In this document: one piece after another, positions 11,850 through 22,200 of the stretch | How the letters are laid out: every line of letters starts with the position of its first letter | How positions within the stretch are numbered: position 1 is the first letter of the stretch | Origin: Ochotona curzoniae | Lineage: Eukaryota > Chordata > Mammalia > Lagomorpha > Ochotonidae | DNA length: 64,000 bases | Direction of reading: 5' to 3' | Assembly: GCF_017591425.1 (NCBI RefSeq) | Contig: NW_024466459.1 | Span: 8,928,001-8,992,000 of the forward strand | Notes under the pieces: model-generated | Told to the model about the DNA's origin: nothing | Seen by the model: only the letters and a program-made list of their open reading frames with translations | Database searches by the model: none | Program-made: the position numbers and the translations under genes

Positions 11850-12690
11850 CACCTGCGCCACAGGAGCAGCTGTGCCTGATCCCAGTCACCTCCCTGTGGA
11901 TGTGTAGCTCTTCCCCTCAGGGACCCTGGGGCCTTGGCTTTAGCACTCCTTCGTCCCAGTTCCGCAAATACCCCAAGACAAAGCTCAGGACAAAGCTCCG
12001 CCCACCCTGCACCTGGCCCCGTCCTGCTCCACTTCCACCACCTGGAACTTGCTGGCGTGTTCAATGCCTGTTGGGGAGTAGGCAGGCCCAGGGCCTCCAC
12101 CTCATCCCCTGACTTGGCCCCTTTTCATCCACGGCTGGAACCAGCCTGGCTGAGTCCCCAAGCCGATGGCCACAGTATCCTGCGCTTGGTGAGGTGAGAT
12201 AAGGACATTTGGGAATGTCCATGTCTGTCTTTAAACTTGGAGCCGATCTTACGTGAAGAGCCTCAGGGAAGGGTTGACTCCAGGATAGGTAGGGGCGCTT
12301 GTGAGCAATGTTCTGGGACATTCCTCTACCCTAGCCAGGCAGTAGCTTAGACTTGCTGCTGTGGCCACGGTACAGACCCTCTCCACACATCCCTGTCTGG
12401 GAGGAGAGAAAGGCAAAAACAGACATTGGGACCTCTACCCAGCCATAGCCAGGAAGGAAAAGCCAAGGACCAAGGAAAGCAGGAGAACAGTAATCTGACT
12501 TCCAGTGGACTGGAAGCCTGCAGGACGGTCACATGTACCATCACAGACTATCAAAGGCCCTCAGACCCACTGCCTGCCTCCACTGCACATGCTGGCCGCC
12601 AACTGGGCGATTTTTGCATCGCCAGCCCTTCCAGATGACCACATGGAAAGAGCAGCCCACACTCTCCAGCCTCAGGGATTTTACCTGGAT
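11850..12690. other. Spacer upstream of ZACN, no gene recognised
   Basis: This stretch would hold the ZACN promoter. I see no CpG island, TATA box at a useful distance, or convincing SINE. Short open frames on both strands show no family resemblance. Confidence 0.5.
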
Positions 12691-12694
12691 GTGT

Positions 12695-13160
12695 TTTAAT
12701 ATATAAATTTTACTTTTTATAATGATGACATTGTGGATCAGAGTGGGAAGGATCAAGGTTTAGGGCAAACTGGGTGAACTCATTGATTCCAAGTTTGCTA
12801 TTTCTTGTTCTTGGGGAAAGGGGAGAGACAAAGGGAAAACCACTCACGACTTTCCACATGTCCCGGTACCCAGGGATGAGGAAACACCACCTCATATCAA
12901 CCCAGAGTCTCAATGTGTACATATTCCGAGAGTTCTGTCCAAGTGATTTGAATGGTTCTGAAATGCTGCCTATTTCACCGGTCCAATGATAATGTCACCC
13001 TCCCAATGTCCAGTGGTTCCATTCACCAAGATTTTTTGCTGTCATCATTTTGTTTGGAGTAGTTGTCCAGTTAGCTCTGTTCTGCTACAGCACCAAATGA
13101 GCTGCCTTATTCTCTTACAATGGGGCCTGTGTCCACTGCTCTGCCTTTTTCATTAGTAGG
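12695..13160. repeat. Dispersed repeat, copy 1 (possible L1 3' end)
   Basis: This segment resembles 31885-32625 in the same order: the AGTGGGAAGGATC block, a CCATTGATTCCAAG-like block, GTACCCAGGGATGAGGAAA against GTACCCAAGGATGGGGAAA, ATATCAACCC against GTATCAACCC, and TTTGCTGTCATCATTTTG against ATTTGCTGTCATCATTTGG. The two are strongly diverged copies of one interspersed family. The A/T-rich start and unique flanks would suit an L1 3' untranslated region, but I cannot name the family. Confidence 0.7.
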
Positions 13161-13379
13161 AGACGTTCTTGCAGATGAGTCCAAAGACCCAGGACAGGCA
13201 TCCCAAGCCCTGCCAGATACCCCACCCCTGGGGCTCATGTACCCAACACTCACCTAAAAGGTGGGCCCCAGGATCTAGGCCAGGCAATCCAAGCCCTACT
13301 GGTTCCTCCATCTCTGGGACTCACGAACCTCCCCCCAACCCTGGGCCCAGGCTGGCGTGACTTGCCTCACCTCAGGTCC

Positions 13380-14070
13380 ACAACTTTATTGTGCAGCCTG
13401 GCTTAGTCTAGTCTTTCCCCTGCTGATGGGTGCTGCAGCCTATTCTAGCCCAGTCTGATTACTATCCCAGTCCTAATGTAAACTGGCTGGTGTTGCAGTC
13501 TGATCTGGCTCCTCCTGCCCCCTGCCCTGGTTCTCAGATCTGCCAGTGGGTGTTCTATGCTAGCCCAGACTGGTCTGTCCCCAGACCTGACCCACATGTA
13601 CACCGGCGAGTACTGTAACCTGACGTCTGGGCCGCTCCTTACCTTGCTTCTTGAGCTCACCTGCAGGAACTGCATCCCAATGAAGGAGTTTCTCCATTGA
13701 GTCTCCTCCCAGTGGAAGTTCTCACGCACACCCATGGGTCATTGGTCCAGGCTGACTTTGTCCATCTCCTGCCCTGGCAAGATCTGGCCACACCCATTCT
13801 GGTTCTTGTTGGTTGTTGCAGCCCAGTGATATCTGGTCTGCGCTCAGACACAGCTTTCACGTGGTTCAGCGGGAGTCAAAACCTAGCCTGGCCTATTCTA
13901 CACCCAACCTGGCTCTCACAAGTACCAGTGGGGGACTGGAGTCTAGCCCAATCTGTCGCTCCACAGTCCCAGAGCACAGCCACACCGGTGCAGGCTGTAG
14001 CCATGTACAGCCAAGCCTACTGTCCCCAGTCCTATTCTCATCCTCACCAGTAGGAACACCAACCCAGTTG
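13380..14070. repeat. Decayed tandem repeat with units of about 60-70 bases
   Basis: Variants of one phrase recur through this block: (AG)TGGGTGCTGCAGCCTA, CTAGCCCAGTCTG, and CCCCAGTCCTA or similar. Examples are near 13425-13480, 13488-13560, 13545-13610, 13805-13840, 13920-13960 and 14000-14045. Units are strongly diverged and spacing is uneven. The block abuts the point where homology to the GALR2 coding region stops. Confidence 0.55.
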
Positions 14071-14079
14071 GGGTGCCCC

Positions 14080-14588
14080 TTAACTTCCCAGCAGGCCTGG
14101 CCCCATCTGCAGTTCCCACATGGTGACACGTAGAGGCCCAGCACAGAGACCAGGGGATTGATGCAGGAGTTGGTGTAGAGGACCAGGTATGAGATGCACA
14201 GGTGGTGAATGTGAGGAGGAAGAAGTGGAACCACTCACATGATGAGCATGGTGGGACAGAGGCATGGTCACCATGATGGTCATTCCATCACCTTGTGCTT
14301 GGCTGACCCTGCTGTCCCAGAGTCCATGGCGTGGCCCAAGTAGCTCAGAGTGCATGCTTGTGGGCCAGGCCAAGAACTGGCACCGGCTGCAAGGAGCTAA
14401 ATATGAAGGTGCAGAGCTCCATGACAGGCTGGGTGGCCCTGGTCAGGTGGGCCAGCTGCGACTGGCAATAATAGCTTAGGTAGGACCCTGTGTGGAGCAG
14501 AGCCTTCCTCGGGTGACCCCAAAGGCCGCTAACGCATTGAGAGGTGTGTGCAGCTCCCCCATGCAGCAGGTAGCAGTTGGCCAGACAC
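14080..14588 (-). pseudogene. GALR2: GALR2 (galanin receptor 2) exon 2 relic, broken by frameshifts, a stop and deletions
   Basis: GALR2 is a Gq-coupled peptide receptor. On the minus strand, after a splice acceptor AG (14590-14589), the start reads CLANCYLLH then ELHTPLNALAA, matching the GALR2 intracellular loop 2 region. Next comes GSYLSYYCQSQLAHLT (TM4/ECL2), then ELCTFIFSSLQPVPVLGL (TM5), SYLGHAMDSGTAGSAKHKV (loop 3), MTIMVTMP..HHA (TM6) and SYLVLYTNSCINPL (TM7). These lie in different frames, so there are several small indels, at about 14550, 14480, 14300 and 14200. A TGA at 14347-14345 is in frame after KHAL. About seven codons of ECL2, including the conserved disulfide cysteine, and the TM6 CWMP core are missing. 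The C-terminal tail is absent. The retained intron boundary shows this is a decayed resident gene, not a processed copy. Position between ZACN and SRP68 is where human GALR2 lies. Confidence 0.9.
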
Positions 14589-15275
14589 CTGGGGGTCAGG
14601 TCTGAGAGGGAGACTCAGGATCAGGCAGCAAATGTACTTCAGGCCCTACACTCGCTGTCCAGGAAGGCCTGCAGCACGAGGTCACACTGCACCCACTGTG
14701 AGGTATGGGGCAGACATCTGGATCCAAACATACAGCTGAACGCAGGGGCAGCGTGGGGACCCCATCGCCAGCATCTGACCCTCCTGGACTGTGGCCACAG
14801 ATCCCACGTGGGGCAGCACCCCAAAGGCGTGGAGGGCTGGGCATTAGACAGTCAGCTATAGGGCCCCTCGGAGAAGACAGGCAGGAAAAGATTCGGGCAA
14901 GTCAGGGGCATGTGTGGGCTTGGACCATGGCTCAGTGCCAGTGGGAGGTGTTTGGAAAGTGGGGTATCCCCTGGCTGCTCTTCCCTGGAAGGGAGATGGG
15001 GAGCAAATACCGGAGTCAGACCATCATTTGCTTCCCCAAGGGTCATCATAGTGTCCTTGAAGCTCCACCGGACTCCCCAAGGGGTGGCTGTCCTCACTCC
15101 TCACACCTCACCCGTCAGCACGAAGCACAGGTCTCCAGTGTGAGCCAGGGATCCCAGGCACAGTTGCCCGGACTTTGGCGGGGATCTGGAATGACTCAGG
15201 GTACGAAGATTTCTTCCAAATCTTGCTTTTGGTTGTTTTTTGGATCTATATATACCCAGAAGTTGCTCTGCTTTT
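14589..15275. other. Former GALR2 intron and 5' region
   Basis: Between the exon 2 acceptor and the SINE at 15276 there is no open gene. The pyrimidine-rich tract before the acceptor is still visible on the minus strand (14591-14630). The only exon-like trace is at 15085-15170. Confidence 0.5.
15085..15170 (-). pseudogene. GALR2: Possible GALR2 exon 1 relic
   Basis: On the minus strand this reads QLCLGSLAHTGDLCFVL, which resembles the GALR2 TM2 region (a leucine-rich run ending in ADLCFIL). A TGA follows within a few codons. The rest of exon 1 (start codon, TM1, TM3) is not recognisable. The match is short, so this is suggestive only. Confidence 0.4.
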
Positions 15276-15500
15276 TTGAAAAGATTCATTTACTTTCTAT
15301 TTGAAACAGATCTTCCATCCCCTAGCTCATCCCCCCATGGCCACAACAGGCAGTCCCACACCTGTCCCAGCTGCTGCTTTCCCAGGTCATAAGCAGGGGG
15401 TTGGACTGGAAGTGAAGCAGCCGGGGCTTGAACCATTGTCCACGTGGGATGCTGACACTGCAGGCAGAGGACTAGCCTGCTTCCTCAGGTCGCCTGGACT
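15276..15500 (-). mobile_element. CSINE fragment (minus orientation)
   Basis: Starts with the reversed tail (AAAAGATTCATTTACTTTCTATT) and continues through the conserved CAGCTGCTGCTTTCCCAGG block to a reversed 5' end near 15490. Diverged, hence old. Confidence 0.65.
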
Positions 15501-15779
15501 TACGTTTCCCTAACGATCAGTGGTTAGAGATTTACCTTCGAATTGTTCACTCAGCTCCCTCATGGCCACCTCCACTGGATACCCGGGGAGTCTGCAGGGG
15601 GTCAGGACCACCAGAGTGGACTGACAGGGTCTGGAACCTCAGTACCCGCATCTCAGGGGATGCAGTGACCACCCCTCCCTGTCCCCTAAGTCCAGTGAAA
15701 GCCAAACGACCTGGGAAGGTGCCCGCCGTTGAGACACCCGCTTGGTGATACGCCATCAGCCCGGGAAAAAGAGCCGACG

Positions 15780-16240
15780 TAGGCGGGGGTCAAGGGGGGT
15801 CCGTCAGCAGCCTTCTTGCCCTCAGTGGACAGGCGGTGGGCTTGTCCCCGGCCCGGCTTTCCCGCGCCCCAAGTCCGGCTCCGCGTCCTTTCGGCCCCCC
15901 AGAGTCCAGCCTACGCGCAGGCGCGCTGCAACTTCAGCTCGGGCCTTGTGGACCGGCTGTCGGTGAGGGGGGGCGGAGTCCGCCACTATCCCATCAGCTC
16001 GGCCGGGCAGGTCCCGCTCTCTCCCGCCCCCGGGCCTCTCGCCTCCTCTCTCCCGTCCTGCTCTGCGGCGCAGGGGGAAGATGGCTGCCGAGAAGCAGGT
16101 CCCCGGCGGCGGCGGAGGAGGCGGCAGCGGAGGCGGCGGGGGACGCAGCGCCGCCGGGGAGGACAACAAAGAGAACGAGCGTCCCTCGGCCGGATCGAAG
16201 GCCAACAAGGAATTCGGGGACAGCTTGAGTTTGGAGAGTA
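15780..16240 (+). promoter_or_regulatory. SRP68: CpG-rich promoter and first exon of SRP68
   Basis: CpG density rises sharply from about 15770 and stays high past the SRP68 start codon at 16081. No TATA box is seen, as expected for a housekeeping gene. A palindrome-like CGCGCAGGCGCG at 15914-15925 fits the NRF-1 consensus with one mismatch. On the minus side only the dead GALR2 begins nearby. Confidence 0.7.
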
Positions 16241-19200
16241 TCCTGACGGCCTGACTCGCCATGACGACGTGTCGGTCGGGAGGGCGGCGCGTCCAGGGGC
16301 CAGGGCGGCTGAGGGCTGCGTTTTCCCCTCTGCCTTGGGTGTGGGCGCTTGGAGTTGCGGGGATCCCGCTGCCCCGCGCCTGCCGGGTGCCCTGGGTGTG
16401 TTGGCAGTGACACGGGGGGCGTCGGAGCGGGGAGAAGGGAGCTGCAGAGCTGACTCTGGCTCGCGTGCGGCTGCCGTGGGCCGCTGGCTAGCCCCGGGCT
16501 GAGGGGCAGCTGTGAGCAGACAGCCGGTTGTCCACTTGGAGGGTCGATTCCTGCAGCCCGTGGGAGGTTTGGGGCCTCCTGTGGCCTGGGCTGGTGGACA
16601 CGTGACGCCCCACAGCTGTTGAGGGAAGTTAGTGCAGGTGTAGAAAGTTGTCCACGTCATTGATTTTTCGTCTGCCGGTGCCTGAACGAGGGAGCTGCGG
16701 GGTGCAGGTGGGAGTCAGGGTTGCGCTGCAGTGGTTGGCATTTCGAAGCCAGGGCCTTGTGGGTATCCTTTCGGGGTTCGGGCTTGCCTGCACTGCCCTG
16801 GTTATTCGCTTGAGTGCTGTAACAGAGCTCAGCAGACTTGGCCCCTTCTTGTAAGAAGGTTGTAGAAAATGGCTACAGGAGCGTGCTAGCGAGTCCCCCA
16901 GGGCCAGCACGAGTTTGGGGCGTGGGTTGGGGTTCGCCGAGTCTGTGCCCTTCCTTGCGAGCTTTTCCTCAGCCCGCTGCAGTTCTGCAGATTGTTAAGG
17001 AATCGCAACAGCAGCATGGACTGCGGCATGGTGACTTCCAGCGGTATAGGTGAGTGTCTGGCTCGGGCAGTGGAAGCCACCTGGAGCTCTAGTGCCTGCC
17101 TTAAGGCCTACTTGCTCTGTTATATCTGTACATGTTCCTGGAAAGCCTAACACTAAATTTATATCGAGTCCTCAATTTAAATTTTTTTTTTTAAGTTGGG
17201 CTTGATGTGATAGCCTAGCAGCTAAAGTCCTCACCTTGCACGCACCTGGATCCCATATGGGTACCACGCCAGTTTGTGTCCCAGCAGCCCCACTTCCCAT
17301 CCAGCTCCCTGCTTATGGCCTGGGAAAGCAGCAGAGGACAGCCCAAAGTCTTGGGACCCTGCACCCGCATGGGAGACCCGGAAGAAGCTCAGCTGCAGCT
17401 GTTGCAGCCGCTTGGGGAGTGAATCAATGGGCAGAAGATCTTCTCTCTCTCCTCCTCTCTGTATATCCACCTTTCCAATAAAAATAAAAAATAAATCTTT
17501 AAAAAAAATTTTAAGTTAACATATTATTTTTTTAAGATTTATTTTTATTGGAAAGACAGATTTACAGAGAGAAAGATTTTTCCATCTACCGGTTCAGTTC
17601 CTAAATGACCACCATGAGAGCTGAGCGGGTCAGAAGCCAGGAGCTTTTTCCAGACCTCCCATGTGGGCACAGCTGGGCCATCCTCTGCTGCTTTCCCAGG
17701 CCACAGGCAGGGAGCTGGGTGGGACACGGGGCAGCCGTGTGGGGTGCTGGTGCTGCAGCTGGAAGCTTTGCCACGACACCAGCCCCCACTCCCAGCCGCA
17801 GTTGTCCGGGCTGCCGTGGGGGTCCCCCATACAGTAGGCTCCCCCAGGACTCAGCCATTGTTTGCTCCTCCCAGCTGTATTACCAGGAAGGGGGAGCTGG
17901 GACTGGGATGGCACAGTGCCGTGGGTGTGGCGTCCCAAGTCGGAGCTCAGTCCCCGTACTGCAGCAGTAATCATTTTTTAGCTTAAACATGAACATGAAG
18001 TTCAATGCTTTTTGGTATTTTTAAATACTGCATGAGGAGGAGCCTCTGTGATGTTACAATTTGTTGACATCATAAAAATTGAAAAAAAAAAATTCTGTGA
18101 CTGATTGCACATGCCTAGTACAGCACAGTGCATTGCTTGAGGGCAGAGATGCCGACTCGCTTCAATCTTGTAGGGGCTATGAGCTTGGACGACCCCGCCT
18201 TAACCACTGCAAAGACCTCTCCATCTCAGACTTTTATTTGTTCAGAAGCATTTAATGAACATGCAGCGTCCTTCTAGGCACTGGAGAACGCTAAATAACA
18301 TGGGCGAAGGAACAGACAAAGCAACTTACAAAAACACCAGTGTTAGGACTGGTGCTGTGACGTAGCAGGTTACACCTCTGCCCTAGACACCAGCGTCCTG
18401 TGTGGATGCTGCTTCGAGTCCCGCCTGCTCCACTTCCCATGCACCTGGGAAAGCAGCAGAGGGACGGCCCAAGTCACCCACCTGGGTGGCACAAGAACTC
18501 CTGGCTCCTGGCTTCAGGCCACCCGAGCTCTGGCCATTGTAGCCTTTTGTGGAGTGAAGTAGCAGATGGAAATCTCTGTCTCCTTCCTCTGTCTCTGTAA
18601 CTCTGCCTTTCAAATAATAAATAAACCTGAAGAAAGAAATATCATTTGTTTTAAAAAAAAGATCCTTTTGTTTGAGAGAGAAAGAACTCTGCCGTCTGCT
18701 TGTTTGTTTTCTAGATGCCCGTAATGGGCAGGGCAGGGCAGGGCAGAGGCCAGAGGCCAGGAGCTGGACTCTCCATCCCGGTCTCCCTGGGCATGGCAGG
18801 GACCCAGGCACCTGCCCTTGCCTGATGTCCCCCAGGGTGCACGTGTGCAGGAAGCTGGGGTTGGCATCCCAAGCAGCGGCTTGTCCCGCTGTGCTGAAAG
18901 CCCAGTGCTGGGCTGTGTTAAAGTCAGTGCCACACATCATAGCCTATTTCATTTTCTGTCTAAACAGATCTTTTAAAAAACATGAACAAAACATTGGTAT
19001 CCCAGCTCCTGAAATTAATAGGAATTGTGTGTATAGGATATCAGTGATGTAGAAATATACTTAATCTTTTCCCTGATTTTCTCAGAATATCTTTACTTTT
19101 TAAAAAAATTTATTTGGGGGCCCAGCACCATAGCCTAGTGGCTAAAGTCCTCACCTTGCGTGCTCCAGGATCCCATATGGGCATTGGTTTGTGTCCTGGC

Positions 19201-22200
19201 TGCTCCACTTCCCACCCAGCTCCCTGCTTGTGGCCTGGGAAAGCAGTCAAGGACGGCCCAAAGCCTTGAGACCCTGCACCCACGTGGGAGACCCTGAAGA
19301 GGCTCCTGGCTCCTGGCTTTGGATTGGCTCAGCTTTGGCCATTGCAGCCACTTTGAGAGTGAACCAGTGGACAGAAGATCTTTGTCCTCTTTGTAAATCT
19401 TACTTTCTGTTAAAATCTTTTGTAAAAATTTATTTGGAACAATCAGGAATTTGGAGTAAGTTTTACAGAATGATAACAGGTCTGTTAGAGCTGTCAGATA
19501 TTTTCTGGAACCTCTGAGCATAAACTGCCCACTTGATGTCCTTGCCGCCAAGTGCTGCGTGGGTCTGATGGCCAGTGTTCTCTTGCGGCAGTGTGTGGCA
19601 CAGTGGGTCAAGCTGCCACTTGGGACACTTGCATATGCATTGTTGAGGTGGTTTGAGTCCCAGCTGTTGCCTTTCTGACGCACCTCCTCGGGTGCCTGGG
19701 GAGGTCGTGGATGATGGCGCACGTGTTCGGGCCTGCCACCCCCATGGGGTACCTGGACTCTGGCTTTAGCTTGGATCAGCCTTAGCTGTTAGGACCATTT
19801 GGGAAGTGAACTAGTGGGTGGGAGATTGTTTTTCTGTCTCTGTGTCACTCTTCCCTCCAAGTAAATAAGTCTTTCAAAAATTATAAAAAAAATTCTGCCA
19901 AAAAAAATTTTTAATTCTCGCACATAATTGCAATACTTGCTATCAAAAGCAGGAAATGGGCCAGTGCCATGGTGTGACAGGCTAAACCTTTGCCTGTGGT
20001 GCTCAGATTCTATATGGGCTCTGGTTCGAGTCCTGTTGGCCCCACTTCCCATCCAGCTTCTTGCTTATGGCCTGGGAGGAGTTGAGAACAACCCAAAAGC
20101 CTTGGGAGCCTGCACCTGCGTGGGAGAGCCAGAGAGGCTCCTGGCTTCGGATGGGCTCCGCTCACCACAGCGGCCACGTGGGGAGTGAGCCAGCGGATGC
20201 AAGTTTTCTCTTTTCTCTACAACTGCCTTACATACAGAAAAGAATTTCTTTCTCCAGAAGTTAATTTTTATTTTTATTGGAAAGTTAGAATTACAGAGAG
20301 GAAGAGAGGAATATCTTCTGTCCGCTGGTTCACTCTGCAAGTGGCCTCAGAGTACCAGAGCTGAGCTGATCCAAAGCCAGGAGCCAGGAGATTCTTCCAT
20401 GTCTCCCACGTGGGTGCAGGGTCCCAAGGTTCTGGGCCGTCCTCGGCTGCTTTCCCAGGCCACAAGCAGGGAGCTGGATGGGAAGCGGGGCAGCCAGGAC
20501 ACAAAACAGCACCTGTATGGAATCCCGTCACGTACAACATGAGAATTTAGCTACTGAGGCATAATGCAGGCCCAACAGTAGTGCTTGTTTGTTTGTTTGT
20601 TTTTAATGATTTAAAATTGTAAGTAACTTGCTGTATTGTTTTGATTTAGAGACTGGTAAGAATTACGTATTTTTGTACTAGTTTATACAGTGTATGTGTG
20701 TGAGTGTAGAGAGAGGTGAGGGAGATTTTAATGTCTCAGCCCTGGGGGGATTCAGGCATCAGGTGCTCGCTGCTCTGTGGGGAGGGCAGCCGTGTCCGCT
20801 GTAGCTACAATTCCACACAGTGCAATAGCAGATGGTGGGTCTTTGTCTCTCCTCTGTAAATCTGTCTTTCCAATAGAAATAAAAAACCTTAAAGAAAAAA
20901 AAGAAGAAAGACAAAGTGCTGCTCAGTGCTCTGCCTCAGTGGTTTTGTGTGGTTTCTTAGGGGCTACTGTTCCCGAAGACAGAGGCGTCTCCGGAAAACA
21001 CTCAACTTCAAGATGGGCAACAGACACAAGTTCACAGGGAAGAAGGTCACGGAAGATCTCCTGACTGATAACAGGTATGGCTGCCCAGCTGGGTGCCAGG
21101 GTGTGCACCAGGCAGTGTGCTGCCGTCTCAGTGCAGGAGCCTCTGGGAGGGGCGCTTCTTCCTGTGTCTGAGGTGGGAGCCAAGGCCTCGAGTTGTCTCA
21201 GCTCCTTCCGGTAAAAGTTCAAGTGGGGGGGCGGTGTCTGAGCAGTCGTTAGGTCAGGTCTCAGGAATGCGCGTTGGCCACAGGCTCCAGTCAGCGTGGC
21301 TCGGTGGAGTCTGGCTGTGTGCATGGTTGCAGGAGAGTGCCGTGCTCCGTGTTCCGTGTGCCCGTGCTTGCCCTTTGCTGAAGGATTATAATTAACCTGT
21401 ATTGAAAGCCTCCAGGCCACTTCCTCCAGCCTCACTTGGAACTAGTCGGATTATTTGTGTAAAGTGTTGTTTTTAGTGTTTTTGTGTTTTTAGATTTTAT
21501 TTATTTTTATTGCCAAGTTATATATAGAGAGAGGAGAGACAGAAAGATCTTCCGTCCGATGATTCACTCCTCAAGTGACCGCAATGGCTGGAGCTGAGCC
21601 AATCTGAAGCCAGGAACCAGGAACTTTTTCCCGGGTCTCTCATGCAGGTACAGGATCCCAAGGCTTTGGGCCGTCCTCGACTGCTTTCCCAGGCCACAAG
21701 CAGGGAGCTGGATGGGAAGTGGAGCGGATCGGCGCCTGTATGGGATCCCAGTGCATTCAAGGCGAGGACTTTAGCCACTACAGTGTTGTGCCGGGCCCTG
21801 ACAGCTGTTTTTGTGTGTTGTGACAGAGACCACATGGCTAGCAGAGCTTGAGGCATGTATCTCCGGACCCTCCATTAAAATAAAAAGACAATAGCTTGGG
21901 CCCAGCAGCGTGGCCTAGCAGCTAAAGTCCTCGCCTTGAACGCACCTGGATCCCATATGGATGCCGGTTCTAATCCTGGCAGCTCCACTTCCCATCCAGC
22001 TCCCTGCTTGTGGCCAGGGAAAGCAGTCAGGGACGGCCCAATGCTTTGGGACCCTGCACCTGTGTGCTAGACCCGGAAGGAAGTTCCTGGCTCCTGGCTT
22101 CGGATCAGCGTAGCACCAGCTGTTGCACTCAGTTGGGGAGTGAATCATCGGACGGAAGATCTTCCTCTTTTTCTCTCCTCCTTTCTGTATATCTGACTTG

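Noticed and set aside
14600..14720. GALR2 exon 1 just upstream of exon 2 (reading CDLVLQAFLDSECRA)
   Set aside because: It falls in the polypyrimidine and branch region of the exon 2 acceptor, needs large gaps to align, and 15085-15170 is a slightly better candidate.
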